This document shows positions 12,136 to 22,986 of a stretch of DNA of 64,000 nucleotides, one piece after another. Positions within the stretch are counted from its first letter, which is position 1. The number at the start of each line of letters is the position of its first letter. Position numbers and translations under genes: made by a program. The stretch comes from Sthenelais limicola (Eukaryota; Annelida; Polychaeta; Phyllodocida; Sigalionidae), in assembly GCA_942159475.1 (NCBI GenBank), contig OW804097.1, positions 114,452,582-114,516,581 on the forward strand, read 5' to 3'. Below the pieces are notes generated by a model, which was not told where the DNA came from, searched no databases, and saw only the letters and a program-made list of their open reading frames with translations.

Positions 12136-12578
12136 CAAATCGAAATTGTCTTTATTTTAACCTTTAGACAATTTAGTGCCTTTCATTACGACCTGTTGTA
12201 ACTTATGATCATGAACCCCTGTTGACACTGTTGATTCAAAAGATTGTGTTTCTTTATCTAACACAGTAGATATGATATAATGAAAATGGCTCTCTCTCTC
12301 TCTTTCTCTTCTAAAACACTGTCTGGATGAAGACAGAGTACATGTATTTCAACCATTCTAATCTTGTGTCTAAAGTCTAAATCTCCAACAACAGAATGTC
12401 AAAGGTTCTTGAATTATGGAGGATCTTTTACAAAACTCTTCAAACTTTCATAATTCTGCCTTCTCAGCTATTCATGCGGAAATCAGACAAACGTGCTTTT
12501 TTGGCTTTTCACGTTTCACTTACTTGAATCGATCATGTAACAAGCGTTTACAGTACTGCACCTCCTCAAGTTTATACA
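12136..12578. other. Unassigned sequence with (CT)n
   Basis: Contains a (CT) run at about 12290-12310. Nothing else recognised. Confidence 0.5.
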
Positions 12579-12814
12579 TGGGCCAGATTTTGTGAAAATG
12601 TACAGTTCGCCTTCGCCAATCCTCTCAAATAATCCAAATCTAAGAGAAAAATTACATTGAAAATGCAGTTTAACACAAAGGAAGAGATGGTTTTAGTCAT
12701 CAGGATGCCAAAATTGCTCAGATATACTTAGCATTTATTATCTACAGTCTAATTTAGCAGAAGTTACCAAATTTGGAGAGCTGAGAGATGTACATTTTCT
12801 GATAATCTGACCCA
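12579..12814 (-). mobile_element. MITE-A, full length, second subfamily
   Basis: From 'tgggccagattttgtg' to 'gataatctgaccca', with CA on both flanks. Internal blocks match the subfamily with 'taaactgcattttgaagctc' on its plus strand. Confidence 0.88.
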
Positions 12815-12830
12815 CATGATATATGGTACA

Positions 12831-13036
12831 GGTCATCAGAAAATGTACAATTAGCAGCTCTACACATCTAGTAAATTCTCCTAAATTAGACTGACAAATC
12901 ATAAATTCTAGTTATAAGTGAGTATATTTAGTATAGAACAATCTGTTCGGTTATCTTAAACTGAATTTTGGACCTTAATTAGCTTTAGATTCTGGCTATT
13001 TTAAAGTGAATGCAAATCTTCTGACGACATGACCCA
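12831..13036 (+). mobile_element. MITE-A, decayed copy
   Basis: Recognisable from 'ggtcatcagaaaatg' to 'cttctgacgacatgaccca', with several internal deletions. It sits 6 bp from the next copy in opposite orientation. Confidence 0.82.
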
Positions 13037-13042
13037 TATATA

Positions 13043-13279
13043 TGGGTCAGATTTTCAGAAAATGTACAATTCACCTTCACCAATCCTCTCAAATAACCCA
13101 CATTTAAGACAAAAATGAGCTTCAAAATGTAGTTTAACATAACAGAACTGATACTTTAAATCAATGTCATACCAAATATACTCAGATATACCTTTTATTC
13201 TTCATTTTTCAGCCTAATTTAGGAGAATTTCCTAAATGTGTAGAGCTACCAATTGTACATTTTCTGAAAATCTGACCCA
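13043..13279 (-). mobile_element. MITE-A, full length, second subfamily
   Basis: Symmetrical ends 'tgggtcagattttcag' and 'tctgaaaatctgaccca', TA on both flanks. Confidence 0.93.
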
Positions 13280-13769
13280 TATATATATTCAACGCCACCA
13301 TTTTCCCTTATAAATTCTCCCCCGGTAACTTCTCCCATTATGCTTGGCGACCGCCTAGATTCTGTACAGAAAATATCCACTAAAGCCCCCCATGTTCCTC
13401 CTCCAGTTTCCTCCAGAACAAAGGAAATCCATTCCACGACAGACAACTGTAGCAAACCCTGCCGTGCCGCGCTGCCTGCCACAGCGTCCCATGGAAGTAA
13501 CCATTCACATATCTATAGATCGTGGTCCTAGGTATGACCATAAAGTGACTTACAATGAATACATTTTCTGAAAATCCAACCCCTATATAAGCAAGCTATA
13601 GATCATATCTAAGTTGAGATCTAAGTTTACAAGGTGACATAGTAAGTGAGAAAATACGACTAATAAAACATAAAAAAAAATGCAGTCTAAGAATGCTATC
13701 TAAGAATTTATTGAATATTCGATAAATAGCTTGTTACACTGAAAAAGACACATGATTTTCATCCATACA
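13280..13769. other. Unassigned sequence with a MITE-A end scrap
   Basis: At 13552-13587 'tacattttctgaaaatcc' is a scrap of a MITE-A right end. The rest shows no recognisable feature. Confidence 0.5.
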
Positions 13770-14010
13770 TGGGTCAGATTTTCAGAAAATGTACAATCGG
13801 CAGCTCTACATATTTAGTAATTTCTGCTAAACTCTGCTAAAAAATATGATAAATTTAGGGTATATCTGAGTATAATTTGGTATCGCATTGATTTAAAGTA
13901 GCAGTTCTGTTATGCTAAACTTCATTTTGAAGCACATTTCTGTCTTAGATGTGGGATATTTGAGAGGATTGGTGAAGGCGAATTGTACATTTTCAGAAAA
14001 GTCTTACCCA
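13770..14010 (+). mobile_element. MITE-A, full length, second subfamily
   Basis: From 'tgggtcagattttcag' to 'cagaaaagtcttaccca', with CA on both flanks. Carries the 'cattttgaagcacatttctg' block. Confidence 0.9.
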
Positions 14011-14452
14011 CATGTGATAACCACCACATCAGAGTCAATGTATATAACATACAATAAATCATCATTATCAACTTCTATAAGCACTAAATATCAATACTTA
14101 AAAGATTAAAAACACGAATACAAATACCCTCACGGCGATTTTTTTAAAAACCATAATAACATGCAGTATTCCTCCTCGACAAAGCACCATTGTGTTTTAG
14201 TGGTGATAAAGCTAAGGTTTAATGGGGCCCAGGCCACTCTGTAATGATATAATGTAGAACATACCAGCTTTATGCATACACCACTCTGTATCCATGGCAA
14301 TAAAATCCCCATTATAAGGAATTTAGATGTTTGGGTCTAGAGCTTGAGCAGATGTTTTTAGATGTCGCTATGTCGTCTGCTGTTAACTAAGGCTGGGTTA
14401 TGTAGTACTGGCGTGATTAGGATGTTTTACTGGATAACATATTCAATGTACA
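14011..14452. other. Unassigned sequence
   Basis: Nothing recognised between two MITE-A copies. Confidence 0.5.
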
Positions 14453-14689
14453 TGGGTCAGATGTTGAGAAAATGTACAATTGGCAGCTGTATACATTTAG
14501 TAAGTTCTGCTAAATTAGGCTGCAATTTAGTCAATACTTGGTAAATTTGTGTATATTTGGCATTGCATTGATTCTAGCAATCTGTTTGGTTAGATTGAAT
14601 TGTATTTTGAACGTTATTTTCGTCTGAAATTTGGGTTATTTGAGAGGATTGGTGAAGGTAAATTGTACATTTTCTGGATACTTCACCCA
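14453..14689 (+). mobile_element. MITE-A, full length
   Basis: From 'tgggtcagatgttgag' to 'ctggatacttcaccca', the asymmetric right end, CA on both flanks. Confidence 0.92.
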
Positions 14690-14697
14690 CATTTATT

Positions 14698-14905
14698 ATA
14701 CACGCATTGCTCTGAAAACAACGTATCTAGAGTGATTTACTAAGATTACCGGTGAAATTCAAATGTAAGACTCGATTTTTTCTATTTTCATGATTGAAAG
14801 CATGTATAATAAATCTAACTCGTTGGTTTCAGTCGCTTAGAATGCAATATTCACGCTCCTTCAACCAACTTGTTAGTTAACACATTGAATCCCATTTAGA
14901 CCATG
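14698..14905. repeat. Hairpin-P related copy
   Basis: Shares 'cattgctctgaaaacaacg', 'catgattgaaagcatg' and 'aaccaacttgttagttaa' with the palindromic element at 23.69-23.92 kb, but with parts rearranged. Confidence 0.65.
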
Positions 14906-15417
14906 TGATAATCGTATACTAAGTGTCTACAGAATTTTTTTCCCGATTTATTGACCAAAAATGAAGAGATGATTAATAATTGAGTATCATCCAGCATATT
15001 AAAGGCCATTAAAACATGTGCCAAATAACGATTATTCGCTATCGTTAGATCGCTACTAGTTACGAGACGGATCCCTGAGTGGTTACATAGCCCTACACCT
15101 ACTTTAAAAACAAAAGACCATTTTTATTTCTTTTCCACACATTTCCAACAGTTTCCCCACTGCCCATAGATGCTATCTCTAGCCGACTATCGGCTTTATA
15201 CCTCACTCATTGATGGAAGACCGCAGACCAGCCGATAAATCTCTCCGAGTAGACGCAACTTGGATTTACTTTTGTATCCAACTATTCATGCCAGGATCAG
15301 TTGCTACAGTGTCCACTTTACACTTGGACAATTCCACAACGATCCTTCTCCGGCAAGTGTTCCTCCATCTTATCCCTACTTTGCCTACTTCCTTTTCTTC
15401 CTGTTATCTCACGTGAA
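14906..15417. other. Unassigned sequence
   Basis: No recognisable feature. The short open frames at 15.2-15.45 kb show no domain. Confidence 0.5.
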
Positions 15418-15840
15418 GGGTGAAGTTGTCAGAAAATGTACAATCTAACTTCACCAATCCTCTCAAATTTCAGATGACAATTAAGTTCAAACTGCAGTTC
15501 AACCTAACCAAACTGGGCCGCGTTTCATAAGTAACGCATTGCGTTATAGGACCTAACGACAGGCGTTGCCAAATAAAGAACGACATATTTTAACATAGCG
15601 TGCGCTACATTGTATTACTATAACGAACACGCCTTAAATTTATCGCTAACTGACCCATAGTTCCACTACCATAACGAACGCGCGCTGTGTTACTTATGAA
15701 ACGCCCTACAGATTGCTAGAATCAATGCAATGCTGAATATACTCAAATTTACCTATTATTGACCAAATTGCAGCCTAATTTAGCAGAAATTACTAAATGT
15801 ATACAGCTGCCAATTGTACATTCTCTGAAAATCTGACCCA
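15418..15840 (-). mobile_element. MITE-A split by MITE-D
   Basis: A minus-orientation MITE-A from 'gggtgaagttgtcag' to 'ctgaaaatctgaccca', opened between 'ctaaccaaac' and 'agattgctagaatc' by a 194-bp foreign element. Other copies read 'ccaaacagattgctag' without a break. Confidence 0.92.
15514..15707. mobile_element. MITE-D nested in MITE-A
   Basis: Inverted ends 'gggccgcgtttcataagtaac' (left, one base beyond shown limits trimmed in reading) and 'gttacttatgaaacgccc'. The interior has further palindromic 'cataacgaacgcg'-type words. The host join suggests a short (2-bp, AC) duplication, but the boundary bases are ambiguous. Confidence 0.85.
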
Positions 15841-15967
15841 TTTTCTTCTTGTTATCTCATGTGAAGTGATAGTGCTTGTGGTTTGAGCTGTTGACAAGGG
15901 TGAATAGCATTAAGTGTCTGATACTATTTATACTTAACCAACATCTTCCATTTATTCTAGAATAATT

Positions 15968-16358
15968 GCTGTGTTGTGTCTCAGAAAAACGAGTCAAAAG
16001 TCGCAAAATTGATATTTTTTAAATGTTTGTTTCCGCAGGATCTATTTGCGATGTATTATTACAGAAAAATTTGAAAAGAAGAGATGAAGCTGATTCCAAT
16101 GATAGTAAACACTAGGACACCTAATAAGTATTTCTATATTTTAAATTTGATATTTTTATTTTTGAAAAAAAAAAGGTTTGCAATGTTTCTGGATGGGTTA
16201 CCAGTAAAGTAACTAAATATACTCCATACGAAGGCCTTCAAAACGCAAGGACATATTTAAAGCAATGTTCCGAAATTTGTTACATGGCTTCATATGACTA
16301 TGAGTGCTAAACACTCTAAGAATCAGAACATTTCAATAAAGAGATCTTGTGAAAAAAG
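15968..16358 (-). mobile_element. MITE-B, rearranged copy
   Basis: The left end 'gtgtctcagaaaaacgag' plus about 50 bp of one orientation is joined to an inverted interior ('gattccaatgatagtaaac', 'actccatacgaaggcc', 'ttcaataaagagatcttg'). The second inverted end is missing. Probably an internal inversion or two merged copies. Confidence 0.78.
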
Positions 16359-16394
16359 ACTTCTCCTAGCTTCTCCTTCATACTGGTTCATTAA

Positions 16395-16616
16395 GGGTGG
16401 TCTCCACTGGCTGCGGTAAGCTCTGCGGTAAGCCTTGCGATGGTTTGTGCTGGTTCTGTAGGTGGAGAGGAATGACGAGATCCTATCCACAGGGTTCACT
16501 GGCCATGTAGGCAGGTCCTCGCCACTCCTCACCAACACAACACAGTCGCAAAGGCTTACCGCAGAGCTTACCGCAGAGCTTACCGCAGAGCTTACCGCAG
16601 CCAGTGGAGACCACCC
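16395..16616. mobile_element. MITE-C copy 2
   Basis: Inverted ends 'gggtggtctccactggctg' and 'agtggagaccaccc'. The right arm carries three 'agcttaccgcag' subunits in a row, against fewer on the left. Confidence 0.9.
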
Positions 16617-17304
16617 TTTACAGGAAGGAATTTTCTATTTCAATCACATTATGTCAGTGAGCGATAATAAGTGAATCCACTGCAGCAAATGATTTCAGCG
16701 GCTCACCAAAATATAGATCTCGAGTTACATGAAGGTGAAATGTAGAAAGTCTTTACTTTTTCATCACTGTTAATAACTGTGAATGCAATAATCAGAAACC
16801 ATCAGACCAGTTTTTGGAATCATGACTCAGCAGTTTTACTGCATTGGGAGTGTATGACAGGCAAGGGTGATCCCACCATCGATCTACCCATCCATATTGG
16901 CACAACCAGAAGCACATCTGTGAAACCAATCTAACCTTATCTTTTCCCCTTATATCAACTAAGGCTTTTTCTTTTCCGCGAAATAATTTTTGGCACCGCG
17001 AAATATTATTTCTCGGCGAAAGTCGCTGAAACTGGGGTTTCACATATCAGTTCTATGGCATAGAGGCACTCAACCGCGAAATCTTTTCTCTGCAAACTGT
17101 TTTGAAATGCCCTAACGCGAAATATAAGCACGCGAAAGTTTTTAGCTGTGCAGGGTATAAATAGAGGGTGTTAATGGTGGGTTGGAGCCTGGGAGTGAGG
17201 GATGGAAGGGCCCATGCAACATTTAGATCCAGCTGAATAGGACCCCCACCCATGTCTGGTTACCAAATATGAGAGGGTAGAGTTAGATTAGACAATTCAC
17301 TATT
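16617..17304. other. Unassigned sequence rich in CGCGAAA words
   Basis: Between 16975 and 17140 the word 'cgcgaaa' or its complement recurs several times. This may be an old repeat, but I cannot define its ends. No gene seen. Confidence 0.45.
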
Positions 17305-17540
17305 TGGGTGAAGTTGCCAAAAATGTACAATTCAGCTTCACCAATCCTCTCAAATAACCCAAATTCCAGACATAAATTAAGTTCAAAATACAATTCAATC
17401 TAACCAAACAGATTGCTAGAATCAATGCGATGCCAAATATACTAGAATGTACCTAGTATTGACCGAATTGCCACCTAACTTAGCAGAATTTACTAAATGT
17501 GTACAGCTGCCAATTGTACATTTTCTGAAAATCTGACTCA
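17305..17540 (-). mobile_element. MITE-A, full length
   Basis: From 'tgggtgaagttgccaa' to 'ctgaaaatctgactca'. Flanks are TT on both sides. Confidence 0.92.
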
Positions 17541-17589
17541 TTTGCCAGTGTGTAGACAGGCTTCTCGATTAAGGCCACTTCTTCCATTT

Positions 17590-18560
17590 GTAAGTGGAGA
17601 GATGTAGACCTACTAATACAAATCAAGAAGGAGTAGGAAGGAGTAGATATGATAGGGTAGTGAGAGAGAGGGGTGTGAGAGGGAGACAGAGTGGGGAAAG
17701 GGAGGGGGAGAGAGACATAGGGGAAGGAGAGGGGGAAGAGAGGGTTGAGGAGATAGAAACGAAGGAGATAGGAAGAGAGGGTAGAGAGAGTGGGAGAGAG
17801 AGTTAGACCATAGCCAAATGCAAACCGGGGCGAGAGGGTAAGAGAAAGCAAGAGAGGAGAGAGAGATGGAGAGACGAAAGAAAGAGACTGAGGAGAGAGA
17901 GAGGAGAGATGAAAAGGAGAGAGTGTATAGATAGAGGGGGAGGGAAGAGAAGGGGAGACAGACAGAGAGAAGAGGGGGAGACAGACAGAAAGAGAGAAAA
18001 TAGGGAGACTGAGACAGACAGAGAGAGACAGAGAGAGACAGACAGAGACAGAGGAGAAGAGGGGAAGGGAAGGAAGGAGAGATGGAGGGAGAGGAGAGAT
18101 GAAAGGGAGAGAGTGTATAGATAGAGGGGGAGGGAAGGGAAGGGGAGACAGAGAGAGAGGAGAGTGAGACAGAGAGTTGAGGAGAGACAGAGAGAGAGAG
18201 GAAAGAAGGAGACAAAGACAGGCAGAGACACAGAGAGAGGAAAAGTGGGAGAGGGAGGGAAGGAGAGAGAGAGAGGAAAGAATAAGACAGAGACAGAGGA
18301 AGGAGAGAGAGGGACACAGAGACGGAGACGGAGAGAGGAGGGAAACAGAGACGGAGAGTGTGAAGGAAAGAGAGAGAAGGAGACAGACAGAGGGAGAGAG
18401 GGAGAGAGAAGGACAGAGGAGAGAGAAAGAAGGGGACAGACAGAGGGAGAGAGAAGGACAGAGGAGGGAGAGAGAGAAGGACAGAGGAGGGAGAGAGAAG
18501 GAGACAGACAGAGGGAGAGGGGGAGAGAGAAGGAGACAGACAGAAGGAGATAGATAGACA
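17590..18560. repeat. Polypurine (GA-rich) tract of about 0.95 kb
   Basis: The plus strand is almost all A and G, built from gaga, gaca and ggag words. A segment with 'gagtgtatagatagag' occurs at about 17919 and again near 18108, an internal duplication of about 190 bp. The 324- and 282-codon Ser/Pro/Leu-rich frames on the minus strand and the Arg/Glu-rich frames on the plus strand follow from composition alone. Confidence 0.93.
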
Positions 18561-19060
18561 GAAGATTGGCAGGAGGAGCACGATCAAGCATCACGCAGAA
18601 AAACCTGATAAAGAAAGCCAGACTTTTGCCAAATACAAACCGTAACACCAAACCATTGGATAAGGTAATGGTATTTTACCAAACACAATGCTCCACCACC
18701 AAATCCCTCATTTCTTTTCAAGAGAGAATTGGAGCCAAGTCCGCTCAGCCATCAATCCGTCCAGCCTCATAAACTGGGGAAAAAAGTCTAAGATAAGAAA
18801 AGGAGGAGGATTTATGTAAATATCTCGTCTTTGTAGCTGGAAAATAGTGACTGGAATAAGGAGGAGGCGGAAGGGAACCAGAGGCTTATCATCTAACTCA
18901 AACAAGAGTTCGTTTTTTACATGGAATACCTGGAACAGGAGTCTAAGAGCACATTTATAGGTCTCTCCCCTGAAACAGGGTTTTTTATTCATTATTCAAA
19001 TGGGCATTAGTCTTTGATTGGGACGATTTGGGGCTATAGTTACCTCATGAAACCTAGTAA
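18561..19060. other. Unassigned sequence
   Basis: No recognisable repeat or coding signature. Confidence 0.5.
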
Positions 19061-19407
19061 ATAGGGGAGTTGCATAGCCGCCATTTTGAATCTTGATTCA
19101 CATGCAATTATGGGACTAATGGTACAGTCTAAAACCTATAGAAAACATGTCATGTTCAGCATGGACTATTTATCAATGTTCTAATGTCAGTATCCATGTG
19201 TTATACATGTTTCCATAACACAAGCCTCCGTCCTTCCCATCATGCATTTGGTTTTTATAGATGATTTATACAAGCTATGATATTGGTGAAAACATTCTTG
19301 CAATTTTCGATAAAATACTGCCAAATATTTGTATGTCAGATTTCATTAGGATCCTTCCCAGCATGCACTGCAGTAGACATGCGCAGTGAGACATGCAACT
19401 CCCCTAT
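19061..19407. mobile_element. MITE-O copy 1, full length
   Basis: Inverted ends 'ataggggagttgcat' and 'atgcaactcccctat', 347 bp apart overall, flanked by TAA on both sides. A 3-bp TAA duplication would fit a PIF/Harbinger-type origin, but this rests on one copy. The interior contains 'gatattggtgaaaacattc', shared with the copies at 29.2 and 63.8 kb. Confidence 0.82.
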
Positions 19408-19432
19408 TAACAATCAGGAATACTTATTACCA

Positions 19433-19482
19433 ATAAATAGAGAGAATGGAACAAGCCGCCAATAATAAAAAAATTATTGGAC
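19433..19482. repeat. Single arm of hairpin-U
   Basis: 'aataaatagagagaatggaac' trimmed to its core 'tagagagaatggaac', followed by 'ccaataataaaaaaatt'. It matches one arm of the palindrome at 6858-6959. Confidence 0.65.
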
Positions 19483-20159
19483 GAGATGTGTCTGTGCAAG
19501 CACAATGCCGATGTGCATAAAATCTAATCAAATATCATCAGATATTACTGAGAAAATATGAAACAAGTATCAGAGACAGTCCAAGCACCCCTGACTCTGT
19601 CTATGCCTATGAATTTGTTGACGTGCTTCGCGGAGAGCCAAAATGCTAGTCTAAGGTATTAATTTCATAGCTTGCCTACATAGAACTGAAATTATCACCT
19701 TAAACAAGGGCTGATGTATCTCTGTGAAGCATGTCAACAAACCCATACACTGTCCTGAAAAAGCGTAGAACTATGGCGGCACACCTTCAAGTGTAATTTG
19801 CATTGGCTTTGTGTCACTCCCACTTTGGGTAGATATATGGCACAGTGCTGTAGCACAAGCTTATAACTGAGAAAGCTAGGTGTGAAAGCATTGTATATAC
19901 CATTTGCGTGGCAATGGCGGCACGTTTTACGGGACAAGTGTAAATTTATGGCGGGGTGAATTACACATTTGAAACATGTGCTGCCCGTCCAGTGCTGTAG
20001 TTTTACTTGCGCAACGAGTACAGTGTAGGTATAGGCCTACGGTGCGGAGGTAATGTTTGAGCTGATTTTCGACAACTACATTTTTACCATACGCATACAA
20101 TGAAATAGTTTCATTGCACCTCTCAAGTGGGGTACACGTATAATGATAGTCACTTAGGC
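19483..20159. other. Unassigned sequence
   Basis: The phrase 'atggcggcac' occurs twice (near 19772 and 19914) with similar flanks, perhaps an old local duplication. No gene recognised. Confidence 0.4.
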
Positions 20160-20212
20160 TATCCATTGCCAAAGACATTGTATTAAATATACCCTTGCGT
20201 TTCTAAGGTCAT
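20160..20212 (+). mobile_element. MITE-B left remnant, split by LINE
   Basis: 'gacattgtattaaatatac' and 'cgtttctaaggtcata' match the middle of MITE-B. The element resumes at about 21605 after the LINE insertion. Confidence 0.75.
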
Positions 20213-20554
20213 ACGAGGGACATTCATATAAAAGTAAATATACCTAGTCTCCAAACCAGGAGAGATAAACACATACTGGAGAGGGCGTTCCTTCGCTCAA
20301 GAAATAATAACAATGTTGATAATAGAGATGTTTGTTTAAGGAGTTTAACAAAAGGAAAGAAACTTATTGTTCCACACCCTAATAACGAGATTTTTAGAAG
20401 GTCTTATATCTCTACCTTGCCAAATCTCTGGAACAAACTTGATGGTAAAGTCCAAGTTATACCAACAAGGAAAGAATTTAGGAGCTATTTAAAACATAGA
20501 TATCACCTTGAATTCGACCCTTACCTAAAGCCCACGGATAATGTAATATCATGA
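20207..20554 (+). pseudogene. LINE ORF2 C-terminal remnant (non-LTR retrotransposon)
   Basis: A 115-codon open stretch ends in TGA at 20552-20554 and has no start codon of its own. It contains NIPSLQTRR near the beginning and RRSYISTLPNLWNKL further on. These fit the sequence downstream of the reverse transcriptase in CR1/L2/RTE-like elements, where an 'SL-RR' helix and an 'RSF..S....WN.LP' motif precede the C-terminus. In an intact element this would be the tail of the endonuclease-RT protein used for target-primed reverse transcription. The real LINE sequence starts around 20213, where a MITE-B is interrupted, so the copy is strongly 5'-truncated. No stop or frameshift lies inside the remnant. 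The clade is uncertain. Confidence 0.7.
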
Positions 20555-21604
20555 ACGAAAATATGAATTGCTACTGTATGTATCATTGTAAAGGGAAAAT
20601 CGTAATTGGGAGGGGTATAATTAAACTGGAAATGTAAGACCAGTTCTTGACAAGATCGATATATCGATGGGAAATAATTGTTAAGGGAGGGGAGGGTACT
20701 AAAACTCTACGAGAGGGAATGGGGGGAAAAAGGAATTGGGAAAGTTGTTTATTATAATTGAGTACGACGGTTAATTTTTTCTATTACATGCATGTATTTA
20801 GTTCTATTTGAATGAATGTTATTGTAGACTGTTGCATTATATAAATACCAAAGGTTCTACCATGACAATAATCAAGGAGAACAAAGGAAATACTGAATCA
20901 TAAGCCACTGGCATCAAACAATATCGACATGTAAAGGTGTAAGTGAATGAACTGTTTTAGGCTTGTATAATGGATAATTACCTAAGGGTAATCCAAGCAC
21001 TGAATGTTTATAGCCTGGGATTATGTAAAATCACACAAGCTGTTTATCGGATATGATGTTAGTTAATCAAAATTTTTATAAACTCCACTTAGCTGGAGGT
21101 ACTTCAATATTAATCAAAACAGGCTGAACAAATTGTAAATTTGACGAAGCAATACTCCACATAGTGAGAGGTACTTGTAATATTAAACTAACAGACTGAC
21201 CAAATTGTACAGTATGATGAAGCAATTTAGAATTGGAACTATGGTCTAAATGAATGCTGAAATTTCTACCTAAATTCTAGTAATGAAGCAAACGCAAGTT
21301 TGAAATTTAACAAAAATTGTATGTGACATTGTAATTGACGGAACTGATATTAAGAAAACCAAAATTATTAACATTGAGTAATATTGAAACTACCGTGTGA
21401 TTGTATTATATGAAAGAATCTACTTAGTTAAATTGTTCTAGATTAAGTTTCTTATCAAAAAAAACATCAAATTATTTTCTGGAGAAGATAGTTAAGGCCA
21501 ATCAGGAAAACCTGCGAATGAGCAGAGGATTTCAACCCATTCGACTATTGACTCCACATTTATGTACCTGTATAACTTAATTGAATAAAAAGTATTATAT
21601 ATAT
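20555..21604 (+). mobile_element. Probable LINE 3' untranslated region with (TA)n tail
   Basis: Non-coding sequence lies between the LINE stop codon and the point where MITE-B resumes. It ends in 'aataaaaagtatta' and a (TA) run at 21594-21611. The limits are set by the broken MITE-B on both sides, which is why I assign the whole stretch to the insertion. Confidence 0.6.
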
Positions 21605-21856
21605 ATATATAGAGTATATTTAGCTACTTTACTAGTAATTGTCCACACAGAAATATTGCAAACTTTTTTTCGAGACTAAAAATAAGACTAAAAGACTAAA
21701 AATATCAAACTTGAAATAATTATAGAAATACTTATTAGATGTCCTACTGTTTACTATCATTGGAATCTGCTTGATCTCATCTATACAAATATGATGGTAT
21801 CTCATAATCAAATTTTTGCGATTTGTGACTCATTTTCCTGAAATACATCACAAATG
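21605..21856 (+). mobile_element. MITE-B right part, after LINE insertion
   Basis: Resumes with 'gagtatatttagctacttta' and continues to the right inverted end 'tgtgactcattttcctg' plus 'aaatacatcaca'. Confidence 0.85.
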
Positions 21857-22156
21857 ATGTGTCATAATTACTGCTGACCCTATAGGGGTTCATTACTCTT
21901 CAGTGAATACACTTTTAACAGGGGAAGAACATGATTTTACACTATTATAGCAAAGATGCATGGGGCCACCTACCTCCATAAAATTCATTTACAATAAAAA
22001 ATATAAAAAAATATGATAAATCTTTTGCTGGGCAATTTCCTTAAGGCAATTTATTTCCTTGGTGGTGAGGTTGTTGACCGGTAGATGGGAGCATGGGCGC
22101 CCAGGCCTGAAATGCAGTGACTGTGTCGGCTCAGTCTAGGGTTAGATGATGGAGGT
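21857..22156. other. Unassigned sequence
   Basis: About 300 bp upstream of the 33-bp minisatellite with no recognisable feature. Confidence 0.5.
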
Positions 22157-22986
22157 CGGTTAAACACAAGCAATTCTCCCTTCTCTCTGTGCTTAAACAG
22201 AAGCAATTCTCCCTTCTCTCTGTGCTTAAACACAAGCAATTCTCCCTTCTCTCTGTGCTTAAACAGAAGCAATTCTCCCTTCTCTCTGTGCTTAAACAGA
22301 AGCAATTCTCCCTTCTCTCTCTGCTTAAACAGAAGCAATTCTCCCTTCTCTCTGTGCTTAAACAGAAGCAATTCTCCCTTCTCTCTGTGCTTAAACAGAA
22401 GCAATTCTCCCTTCTCTCTCTGCTTAAACAGAAGCAATTCCCCCTTCTCTCTGTGCTTAAACACAAGCAATTCTCCCTTCTCTCTGTGCTTAAACAGAAG
22501 CAATTCTCCCTTCTCTCTGTGCTTAAACACAAGCAATTCTCCCTTCTCTCTGTGCTTAAACACAAGCAATTCTCCCTTCTCTCTGTGCTTAAACAGAAGC
22601 AATTCTCCCTTCTCTCTGTGCTTAAACAGAAGCAATTCTCCCTTCTCTCTGTGCTTAAACACAAGCAATTCTCCCTTCTCTCTGTGCTTAAACACAAGCA
22701 ATTCTCCCTTCTCTCTGTGCTTAAACAGAAGCACTTCTCCCTTCTCTCTGTGCTTAAACAGAAGCAATTCTCCCTTCTCTCTGTGCTTAAACAGAAGCAA
22801 TTCTCCCTTCTCTCTGTGCTTAAACAGAAGCAATTCTCCCTTCTCTCTGTGCTTAAACAGAAGCAATTCTCCCTTCTCTCTGTGCTTAAACAGAAGCAAT
22901 TCTCCCTTCTCTCTGTGCTTAAACACAAGCAATTCTCCCTTCTCTCTGTGCTTAAACAGAAGCAATTCTCCCTTCTCTCTCTGCTT
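22157..22986. repeat. 33-bp minisatellite, about 25 units
   Basis: The unit 'cttaaacagaagcaattc' plus 'tcccttctctctgtg' is repeated with almost no decay. Variants are cag/cac before 'aagcaattc' and 'ctctgtg'/'ctctctg'. Because 33 is a multiple of three and the unit has no stop in several frames, long frames stay open: minus strand 22051-23031 (326 codons, repeating KHREKGELLLF), minus 22131-22928 and plus 22189-23007. I see no evidence that any is a gene. Confidence 0.96.

Noticed and set aside
17613..18651. Ser/Pro/Leu-rich 324- and 282-codon frames, and Arg/Glu-rich frames on the other strand
   Set aside because: Long frames arise because the purine tract has few stop codons. No domain, no unique termini.
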